64,000 nucleotides of DNA from Sycobia sp. Sy_11 (taxonomy: Eukaryota; Arthropoda; Insecta; Hymenoptera; Epichrysomallidae), in the NCBI GenBank assembly GCA_018907035.1, contig JACCIC010000014.1, forward strand, positions 2,660,001 to 2,724,000, in the 5' to 3' direction. Below are positions 1 through 11,805 of this stretch, piece after piece. The translations under genes and the position numbers were made by a program. The notes under the pieces were generated by a model, which ran no database searches, was not told the origin of the DNA, and was given only the letters and a program-made list of their open reading frames with translations. Every line of letters begins with the position of its first letter. Positions within the stretch are counted from its first letter, which is position 1.

Positions 1-300
1 CTTTGTTAAATTATTTTATATGAGTTTGAAATTAGTCGTAATCTTCACAAATCGTTAAAAACTATAATTAAAATCAGTCGGGGACAGTTCAAGTCGTTTA
101 AAAGTACTTGACATGTCATGGATAGTGTTAACATAAATTAAAGTATTTAAAAATTACTTAAAATCGTCCAAAATCGATTTGCAATCGGTGAAAATCATTT
201 GAAATCAGTTGGAAATAATCGAAATTTTGAAATCATACAAAGTCCTGAAGCATTTAAAAATCAGTTAAAATCGCTTAAAATTAGATGATAGAAATTATTC
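1..300. repeat. Degenerate short-unit repeat, A+T-rich
   Basis: This stretch is made of loosely repeated copies of a roughly 12-14 base theme in which AAATC, a G or A, then a T-rich step alternate (for example AAAATCGTCC, AAAATCGATTT, GAAATCAGTTGG, AAATCAGTTAAAATCGC). The copies are too diverged for a fixed period. It lies inside what should be an intron of the tay gene. No open frame of coding character is present. Confidence 0.4.
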
Positions 301-874
301 GGTAATAATAGCCCTCACCCGCTCCAATTCAGAATTGCCCCGACGTCGGAGTAATATGTTGACTTGTGAAAGAAGAACAATTGAAAAAGTTAAGCGTGGC
401 ATTCAAATCGACTCACGTACGAAGCGTCCGAGCAACGGCATCCAAATTTTATCCGCCGAAAAATGTCACGCCCGAGAGAAAACGCGCCCGATGCCGGTCT
501 TATCGAGCTGTCCAAATCGAATGAATTTATAAAACTCGCCGTCGAGCGTCCTCTCCCCCCCCCCCCCACCTCCAGCTCCCCAGTCAAAGACACCGAATTT
601 TATCCAATTAATCCGACCCTATTATATTGCCCTCGATCCCGCGCGACCGAATTGTATACATACATACATATATATATATACACGCGCGCGCGAGTAGATC
701 AGCCGACACGCGCCAGTTCGCCCGGGGGATTATTATATACGTGTCTCCATTATAGAGCGTTACATGTAGCTCGTGCTGAATGTATCCGCGATCGATTGCC
801 ACCCAACATTTTTATCATTATCCGTCAGCTAATTCGCCCCGTTCTTTCTTTCACGCGCCGCCCGTCCGACCCAG
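301..874 (+). other. Intron 5' of the first tay exon in the window; no gene seen
   Basis: This is a moderately G+C-rich stretch with a C run near 555-567 and a short TA/CG alternating run near 665-692. Long frames exist on both strands but look like products of G+C-rich, stop-poor sequence. The tay reading frame has a stop at 830-832 and no in-frame ATG before 991. The exon that follows must therefore be entered by splicing, and this region is best read as intron. The pyrimidine-rich run 841-874 would serve as its acceptor tract. Confidence 0.5.
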
Positions 875-1239
875 CAGGGCCTCGATGCGGGCACGAGCGA
901 CGACAGCGGAAGAGCTTCCGAGCAGTTGCACGGCTCCGGCGTCCCGAGGGACAGCCAGGACGCCGACAGTTCCAGGGACCATCTCAGCGATGTAAGTTTA
1001 ACGTACATTGTACGCGCGTATCGTGCAACGGTGCCGCGTGCGTAATGCACGGCATATTTTACGCACACCACACAGAGACACTGCACACAGATATAAATTA
1101 TACACACAGACGCACGCGTAAATTGCCCATTGTTGGAATAAGGACGATGTGAAAATAAGCGTAACATATAAATACATATATACATATACATGTACAGGAC
1201 ACGCACGATTTATGTTCCGAGTGTGTTATAAACGTCTCC

Positions 1240-1299
<60 letters not shown>

Positions 1300-3351
1300 T
1301 GTATTTTATTGGGTATTCATTCGTGATTGTTGTGTCGTCCTATATATACCTTAGACAACTATGTACTTCGTAGATATGTGTTTATACATCCAGTACGCGG
1401 GTATCTGTGCAGAGAGTGTGGGAGGCATTTATCTCGAGACAACGGGCTATTATCTTTGTAAGATAACGCAAGTCATCTGTAAATTTTGTTCTTTTCTTTT
1501 TAAATGCTTTGAAAAAAGGAGCATAGTCGAGAGGATGTTTGTTTCAATAAGGATATCTCAATTATTTTGATCCAAACGCGTCAAAACGGTCTTATACGTA
1601 TGTTAAGTTTGACATTTTTTGGTCGAATATTTTGTTCTCTAGAGGTGACCTTGACCGATAACATACACGCATACATATATGTGCGTAATATTGTTATTGT
1701 TTTGCTGTTTTTTTTTTCTGGGAGAGCTCGTAAGGTGAGCATCTCATTTGAAAAATTTAAAATTAACCTTCAGATAAGCTAGGCGACGACCAGGGTCACG
1801 ACCCCGTTTCACCCCAACACTTGTAGACGTCATTTTAATACTCCAATGATATTCCGTTGCCTCGGGATAAATATATCTCCTCGCTCCGATGTATCGGTAT
1901 ATTTATTCAAAATTTACTGGGACGATGATCATGGCGTGTTTTACATTAATCGCGATGGTTGTTAATCAGACGCTCAGAGTTAATTCCTCTCGTGATATGC
2001 AACGTAACAAAAAAAAAAAAAAAAAAACGAAAAAAAAACATATATTTTGAGCCACTTTATTGCGCTTTTGGACGTGTTTACGTGATATTTTATTTGTGTC
2101 CCAATAATGCTTCAAAAGAACATCGTGGAAAATTTCTGTGCTTTTTGTGTGCCATTTTTTTGTTGTTGTAAATATTTCAAGATAGTCAACGTTGCGTGCT
2201 ACAATGAATTATTGAGATTGACTATAGTGCTCGAAGATCACGTGCGTATTAGTGTTTTGATAATAATGTTACGCTGTCGCTTGAAAAAAATGTTATTTTT
2301 AAAATTTTAAAAAATAATTTAATGCCAAATACCAAGAAAGTACCGACAACGACAAAAAAATCAATCGACTTCTCATAACGCTTATTAACTAAGAGGAACA
2401 ACTCTAAGCTATAGATTATACATAAATGATATTTTAACATGGCTAAAGAGCGTTGTTATCGTTAACGTTTTTTTTTTTTTTTTTAAACAATATATATAAA
2501 TATACATATACGTATGTGGAAGGGAATAAAAATTTTGCTTTTCACCGTTGCCATGTTGATGAAGCAGATATTGACAATTTTACAACATCGTCGAGAAAAA
2601 TAAATTCTTCTAATATATATAAAGACTTTACTCAGAAGCATTACCGTTCGGGTAAAAATGTACTACTGCCCGTCATATAGTATATTTCTTTCTTCCTTCA
2701 ATTTTCGCGTTCATCTCGGTAACGAGATTAGTCATTGTTATTCGGTACTGACTTCACTTCTTCAACTGAACTAGCCTTATATTTTACATTTCACCGGATT
2801 GAAATACACTGGATACGTTGCTATTTTATATTTACCTCGATCGCACAATTTAGCTTTTTTTTCTGTTTTGAAGCAAAATTTTTTTTCTTCACACACCAGA
2901 ACTGTATGAGTTATTTTATTAAAAGAGAAAAAAACCATTAATCTTTAGAACTTGATATATATATATTTATATGTATATATATGTATATATATATATGTAT
3001 GTGTATGTGTATATATAAATGAGAAACAAAGCACGCAATCATGTTTTAAGTGTCATTTCATTTCATTCACATTCAAATTATATAATTCATTCATCACCGT
3101 TATCATTGTACATACACGTGGCATTATCGTTCGGAATTTCATGGAAATGGGATACGGCCATAGTCGAAATTTTGTTCGCACTCAGAAGAGAAAAAGAAAT
3201 AAAAAAAAAAACATACACAGAAAAGTTAACGTTTATCCTCTACGATGCTCTGTTAATAGCCACGATATGTTAATATAATTACAAGCGACGCGTATATTAA
3301 TTAGCGTTTTTTTGTATTAAATTAACTATACTCTTTTTTTTATTCATTGCA

Positions 3352-3392
<41 letters not shown>

Positions 3393-5562
3393 CGAGAGAG
3401 ATCAATAATACTTCGGATGATGTTCTAACGCATTGCAACAATACATTAAGCGCGCGAGAGCGTGCGTTTGTACAATGCTTTTGATATACAACATTGATCA
3501 ATAGTTGGTTTATTTATTTATTTATTTTTTACTTTACTATCATTTTTTTTTTGAAACTCAATCACACTGCTAATTATTAAAGTAATTTAAAGATAATTTT
3601 TCAACATAATAGTCACTGCGTATACGTAAAGAGCATGAAAATTTTGCTTCACAGGCTAGCAGTCATTGCAGTTCGGGTAAAGGTTATATCGTAAGTATTT
3701 TCGTTTTCTTTTCTGGACAAAAAAAAAAAAGAAAAAAAAAGAATCAAGTATAAAGTAGTGTCAATTATCGTAAACTGGATATTGTAATATATATGTTCGG
3801 GATATTGTTATATATATCCGGCATGAAATAAAAAAAGAAAAAATTATTTTTACCGAATAATACTAACGTTGCATTATTTTTCTTTTTCTTCGCAGTGTGA
3901 TAGTGAAGGAGAAGACGATAAGGTAAGCATTCAAGCGTATTTTTCCTTTTCTTTATGAAGCGATGGAATTTTATTATATTATTGTAAACGATTCATTTTT
4001 GTTTCACCACTTTTGTATAACGATCATTAATATATGCCTCTTGCGGCATATATAATGTACCTTTTTACTTCTGTAGTACACTGATAAATCGTCAATAATG
4101 TATAATATACAATGCTTACGTCATTCGTAAAGGTTTAGCATAAAATTTTATTTTCTATATAAATTAAATTTTTTATCATTGTTACAGAATTCGGATGCGG
4201 AATCGATACTCTTTGAATCTTCTACCCCACCACCCCTTGCACGTAAATGTAAGTTATATGCCATATATGTAATATAAAAAGAATTTACAGCGTTGCAATT
4301 ATTTTTATATATTTAGAAGCAATTTTCGACTATACCTATTTTTTATTAGGCAAAAAGTAAATTTTATCTCTCGGTTAGAGAATGGAGAATTGAATCGTCT
4401 TTTTTGACTTTTAGTTTTAATTTATGGCCAACGGCGAAACAAGAAAATACCTTTAACTTTTTTTTTGTATTTACGTCGTAATTAATTTTTTCATTTTGTC
4501 GATCGTAAAACATAATGCTGGTTTTTAAAATCACTTTTACGCGTCATAAAAAAGTTGGTCTATTTCTATAATGTCATAATGGCCATTATGTCAATAAAGT
4601 ACCATTGTGTGGCGAAACACGTGTTACGAGTTAATTACGTCTCGATTCAGTCTGTGCCGAGCACCGAACCGGACGTTTGCGTGCGGCGATACCTCGAGGT
4701 ATATTGACCCGAAGATCAGCACGTGGTTCGTCACCACCAGTGGTATTTTATCGAAATAATGGTCATTATGACTTGCATCGATATTGAAATGAACCGACTT
4801 TATTGTGCGCCACTGACGTCATCGTGGCACGGAAAATAAATTCAAATTCAGATGTGGATTTTAAAGTGATTTCAATTTAATAATGTAGAAACGAATGAAA
4901 AGTTTTTATTTTCCTACGGATTGTCAATAATTGCGTTTTTAATTTTTGACGAATAATGTTTTAATCCGACGCATTTCTTCGCAACAAAAAAGACCCTGCA
5001 ATCTACCTTGCGCACATACGTTGTTGGTTCAAAATTTAAAGAACTCTACAGACATAATGAATTGGCTATAATTACGGGGTTTTAAAAGCAAAAATATTAT
5101 ACATAACAGGAAGCTCCGTCGGACCGTCGTGTATATAAAAATAAAAAAAAAAAAAACGAAAAAAAATAGGGCGAAAAAAATTGTTCCGAATGATATGAAA
5201 ATAACCCGAGAGTATGGGCGGGGGGAGGGAGCGACTTCTCTCTCCCCTCTCTCTCTCTCTCTCTCTCACTCTCTTTATCGACCTTCGTCCCTCTCATCCT
5301 CATCCTCCTCTTGCCCGCAGACGAGCTGCCATCGTCGCCGCAGCCGCCGCCGCCGTCGCACGTGCAGCAGCTGCCCCCGGCGAACGGGGCGGGAGGGGGC
5401 TCGCCACCCGACACAGGCGGCCAGATCTCGAATCCCGCGACGGATGCCCCGGCGCCGATTCCTCCTCCTGTGCCTGCCACCGCGCCAGTCCCGACGGCGC
5501 CCAGTCCGCCGAGCCCGACGTTACCGCCTCACATATCCCAGCCACCTGTGAGTATCATATTG

Positions 5563-5624
<62 letters not shown>

Positions 5625-6123
5625 ATACTTGCCTTTTAGGCGCTCTCGCGCCTCTTAATATGTATAATGGTTGACGGAGCGTTAGCTTCTGGCTTGCATA
5701 ACTCTTTTTTTCTCAATGAATATTACTGCACTTTCAAGCGGTATAAGGTATAGGATATTGAATGGTTACAATTTTTTTCTTTTAATCTATTGTTATATCA
5801 GAATCATAATTTACATATATATGCAGTGTTTTCAATTGGAATGCAGTCAAGCGCAAGTAGGTTTTGCCTTATAAAAATTTCAGTGTGAAACTTCTGGTAT
5901 TTTTAATTTTATCTGAGTTGTGTGAATGAGTTGACCAAACGGCCAAAAGAAAAATATAAAATATAGCGACATATAAATAATTTACAATTTACAGCATGCA
6001 ACGATTTTTAGTCATTAAACAATCAGCAAAAAGTGCTTTAAAAAAAATTGAACAAAATTTGGTGAAAGCTATGCCTACTATTTGTTTAAATTACAAAATA
6101 AGTTTAGGCATAGAGTAGTGATG

Positions 6124-6180
<57 letters not shown>

Positions 6181-7765
6181 CTTATATTTAAAAATTTCCA
6201 TAAAAGTAACTCATTCTTTCCAGTGACATTGTTTCATATAAAAATTCTTTTGTGATCATTGAAATTGCATAGTGACGGTTTTCTGCTTTAAATTTGATAT
6301 AGAAAATTATCGTTCTATTATCACAAAAAAATATGTTACGACACTGGAGTTTAAAACTGTCCCATATGTTATTAATATACTGCGTGCTTTTCTATATATA
6401 ATATTAATAAATACAAAAGTCATAAATATTAATATTCAAGAGTGATATTTATGTAGAAGCTAATTAACAAAATACATATTTGAGATAAAATGTCTTTTAT
6501 ATTCGTTAATTTAACTAAATTTATTATTAAATTTGTAAGTTATTCATAAAGGTATTTAATTAAAATGCATTTTTACTCACACTTGATGAAATAACGTTAT
6601 TGTCCGTAAAACTAAAATTAAACAAAAATACACGAGATTATAAATGAATTACATTTTAACCTGTAATCTGAAATGTTATTATATAGAAATAATTATGTCA
6701 AGGCGTCACAACAAAGTTGCTCTAAGCGTTACGAAGTCAAATTAACTACTTGTTAGTAACTCAATTAATGTTAATTACTTTTTGATTGCCGTCAATTAAC
6801 ATAGCTAAAAATTGTCTACCATGATAAAAAACTCTCTTGAAAAATGTTTTGAAAAATTAAAAAAATTTTAACGTATACTTAAAACAGATAGTCAACATTT
6901 TTTAACTTCTATAAACGTATAATTGGTAAAACTGTTACTCACAATTAATTGTTTAAACTACTAATATATTAAAATATTACAAACATTAAATATTTTTAAT
7001 ATTAATAAATATTGTTGTAAAGAAAATGTTTTGTTTTACGTAAATGATTAAAAGTGTGTGGAAATTTAGAAAAATGTGACAAAATATAGAATACTGAATC
7101 AAGCGTTATTCAAATATGTTATTATAAATTCAATATTCATTTGTGAGTTGGAATGATTTTGATAAAATAACAAATTTATAACTTGATTCATAAAAAATGA
7201 TATTGCATTTTAATGATTATATTTATTATAGAGCCGTAAAAGTGAATGGATTCATAGTGAATATTTATCCAACTAAATTAAACGCATTTCTGATATTCTA
7301 CTTTGAAAGTAAATTATTAAACCATTAACTTTTTTGCTTCTATTTATAAAATTTCATATTATTATGAAATTTTTAAACCGTAATATTGAATTATTAATTA
7401 GTATTGGATAGATATCTGCTTTTTTCTTAAAATTTTTTTCACAAAAATCATCCGATGCCAGAGAAGAACCACATAATATGCATTCGTTAAATGTTACTTG
7501 CACAACAATATACGTAACAGCAACTTAACCTCACTTTCTCTCAACTTTCCAGATGACTAGTCCGCTTGCAGCGAATCCACGTGCAATAGTCCCGCAGCAA
7601 CGGCCGATTTCGCCGGCTCTGCCACCGCCCTCTCTTTATCAACAGCAGCAACAACAGCAACAGCAACAGCAGCAACAACAGCAGCAGCAACAGCAGCAGC
7701 AGCAGCAGCAGCAGTTACTTTTCCATCAGCAACAACAGCAGCAGCAACAACAGCAGCAGCAACAA

Positions 7766-7797
<32 letters not shown>

Positions 7798-10700
7798 ACA
7801 CCAACAGCAACTGCAACAGCTGCAGCAGCACCAGCAGCAACAACAACAACAACAGCAACAGCAGCAGCAGCAGCAACAACAGCATCAACAGCAACAGCAA
7901 CAGCAGCAACAACAACCATCGCTGCAGCCGCAGCAACAGCCACAATCGCTGCAACCTCAACAGCCGTCGGTGCATCCGCATCAGGCGCACCAGCCCCAGC
8001 TGCCGCAGCAGTCGGCCCAGCAGCCGGCACAGCCCCCGGTGCACCAGCAGCAGCCGCCCCACCAGCCCCAGCAGCCGCACGCCTCGATACCGGCCCTCCA
8101 TCCGCCCAACGTACCTCTCGTCTCGTCGTCCTCGCACACGACCTCGCCGGCCGTGGCGAGCCTCGGCGTGTCGCCGGCCGCCCCCTCGAACGGCGCCGCG
8201 ACCACGACATATCCGCCGCCCCTGCCCATGGCCGCCTATCCGCAGACCCAGCCGTCCTATCCGCCGCTCTACACCCCGTACGCGGCCCTCAACCACAGCC
8301 CGTATCTGCCGCCGGCCGTGCCCTCGCCTTCGCACTCGACCTCGACGCGCACCGATATCGTGAGTACACGACTACTTTCTTTCTTTTCTTCTTCTTCTTC
8401 TTCTTTTATTTTAATAACCGAGAGAGTAGTACTATCCGATTGGGCATGCGTATAGTCATTCGAGTCTCGAACCAGGTATTTAACAGGTTGACACTCGCTA
8501 AGGAATCGGTGAAGATGATTCAAAAACACGCCGTACTTTGTTTTGTCAATTGCCATTGACAATAATTGAGATAAAATGACTACGCAGAATTATTCGATCG
8601 TCCGCGGTATTATCTCTTCGGAATTATCGTCGTGATTTGCTATAATTTTTTTCACAGTTCCCAGAGAAGTAAAGGGAGGGTACAGAGGTATTTCTGTATA
8701 TGTAGTTGGTTTATCAAATTACTTATTGCGAAAAGTTAGGATGGAGATTGTTTTTTGTCTTTTGAAGATGTTAAAAAAACCATCTCTATGAAACAATTGA
8801 AAATCGGCTAGAAACAAGGGTGTTTTCAATACTCCTAGTAATCAGGGTGATTTTACTCTTCGATTTTACCCTAAATATTGTTAATTTATCAAAATTGTCA
8901 AGAAAGAAGAATCAATGTTAATTGTAATTTTTGTAACCAGGATTCTGATAAAAAATACATATACCTATCTCTTTTCGTTGTTTCTCGATTGTGAAAAAAT
9001 ATGCGAAAAACAAGTTATTTTTACGGTCACTCTTTCATCCTGTTATATATACACTTAACTTATTGTTTAATATATTAAAACTATTGAAATTCTATATATA
9101 GAATTATATATTCTATGAACGTCATTTGTATCTATAAGAGGGCTTAAAGACGACTGTAGATGTGATTTTCAATTAGCCTCGTTTTTTATAGTTTAATCTC
9201 CTCACCGAAATTGGAATCAGCGGTAATCGAGATAAATTCAGTAGAAAAAAACCTCTGAGATCTTGTGCAAACTCGACCTCTAATCGCATTCAAGAATCAA
9301 CATCTCACCAGTTTTCAGCGGTTTTATTCTGAATTGCAACGATGTCGGCTGGTTCAAAATTAGATAGCGATGTTTTTACGAATTCAAGTGTTTCAAGATT
9401 TCGGTCCACTTACATACATGAACACTCTTTACTTTCAAATGTCAAAATTTCATTGATTATATTAATTGCTAGTTTTTAAATACGAGTAGGATCGTTACTT
9501 AATCAATCTTAAGCATTTCTTGCATTGATCAATGGTTTAAAATTAGAATCACAAATGGGAAATACTTTTTCGTTCGGCTATATGCTGCAAAAATATAATT
9601 CACAAGATGATTTGAACGATCAATGTTCGAACAAAAAAAAAACCAAATCATTACAGGGCTCTCAATATTCATAAGTTATTTTTTAAATTGTATAAGATAA
9701 ACTTTATAATGCGAAAAAAAACAATTATATACCCACTACAGCGAAGCAGCAGAGCATCTCCGTGTACAAATCTCAGCAAATCAACAATAAGCAGCTCTGT
9801 GCCCAACAGCCACAGCAGTAGTAACAGCAGCATCACACCGTTGAGCGCGGCGACGACGACGTGCATCTCGACGGTGACCAATACAGTTACGACCGCCAAT
9901 TCGATAGCGCACAGAGATATCGTGGCCTGCAGCATTGCCAGCAGAAATACTAATAATTCCCCGAGAGGACATAGTCCAAACCGCGAGCGAGATAGCTATA
10001 GGTATTTTGTTTTACTTCAAACGTTTCCCATATATTTACTCTGTCGAGGTAAAATCTACTATTTGGACTTTACTTTTTTATCTTTATTTATTTATATATT
10101 CTTCAATTAAGTAAATATATAAAGTTTTTTGCGAATGAAGTTCTTAAATTGGACGTAGATACAAAATTTATCTAAAGTGTAAATATTTTCAGTGATGTTT
10201 CATAAAATGTATATCTTACAAATCTTAAATATCTACACCAACTGGTATGCTCTTTAAAGGAATGTTAATAATGCAGTAAATCTGTCTATTGCAGCAGTAA
10301 TGTGAGCAGTCTCAGCAGAGGCAGTATAACACCGGTTAGCGTGCCAAATACCTCATCCCCGGCCAATTCTAGTCTACCTGCGTACTCAAAGGCTCAAGGG
10401 TGGATAGGGTAAGAAAATACACACGATACAAAGTCAAATTTACCAGTTGATTCATAAATTTATTTAAAACAATATAAACAATATCGATGCGATACATAAA
10501 TAGCTCTCTAATTTTACGAAAAATCGTCAGTGACATACGTTACTTAGTAATTAGGTCTCTGATGAACTGCAAATGATTTTTCTCTTGAAACAAACAAAAG
10601 AAAATAAAAACAACAAAAAAGAAACTAATTAATCGACCTTGCGCGATCTTTATTTTGCAGCAGCAACGCACCGCCACAATTATCACCGGCTACGGCAACG

Positions 10701-11760
10701 TCAGTGCCGCGACCGACTCCACCGCCGGTGCCGCTGGGGCTGCACACGTTCCCACCGCCGATGTTCGCAGCACCGCTGCCCCCACCGGTCTCCAGCGCGA
10801 GCTCGCACACTTCCTTGCCTACGCTTCCTCCGCCCACGTCGAACCCCAATCCTTTCTCCGCAGAGTCGCTATTCCAAACGAGTGAGTCCACGGCAGCTTT
10901 ATTAATTTCTCGCGTTCAACCGTTAAATGAGAGATGGACGGTTATTATTTCGTTTGCTAAAATTTCAGGTTCTATTTGTAATATTTCATTTTTACGCCGC
11001 CAATAAAATAATGAATGAATAAATTCGTAATATGTAACAGATCTGTCCATCTCTCGTATCGTAATAGTCGTACTAATCCAACGATAACTCACGTTAATGT
11101 ACAATATTTAGAATCAAAAATAGGGGTGAGCCACGTGCCCGGCCAAACGGACCTGTTACGCCGCGAGCTGGACAATCGATTCCTGGCCTCGCAGGACAGA
11201 AATGTGAACAATCTCGCGCCGCCGCCGTATCTGCGAACGGAGATGCATCATCATCAGCACCAGCACACGCACGTTCATCAGCACACGACACCGATACTGC
11301 CGCCGCCGACGGCGTCGACGCTTTTCCCCCCGCCGATTGTGAGTAGCTTCGAAATATTTTCACGCGGCTCTGAGGACGACGTAGAGTAACGGGAGCTCAA
11401 AGCGCGCGAATAAATTACGATGCTAAATGGGTGGTTTTTGTTTTTTGTTGTTGCAGTTCAAGGACATTCCAAAACTGGGTGGAGTGGACTCTCCATTTTT
11501 TCGAGGGAATATCAATCTTGGAAATTACTCCAATTTTAGCGCTGGTCTTCTTCATCCTGGTTTAGGACCACCGTCTACGCCCTTCGTTCCACCGACTCAC
11601 GTGACTCCGTACGCACCGACGGTAAATTCAAAATTAACTTATTCATTACTTTAATGATAAGAATGGCTAAATAGTATATTTGAAATTCATAATGAAACGC
11701 GTTCAGTCATTTGATCCATTCTCTTCTATAAACTAATTATATTCATAGAATAAATAGTTC

Positions 11761-11805
<45 letters not shown>

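Noticed and set aside
463..1152. 229-codon open frame on the plus strand at the window start
   Set aside because: It crosses the tay donor at 992 and uses a different frame from the phase-consistent exon. Its product is G+C- and TA-repeat-derived, with no domain.
7557..8335. Long minus-strand frames opposite the polyQ exon
   Set aside because: They are poly-Ala/Val and poly-Leu shadows of the CAG/CAA repeat.
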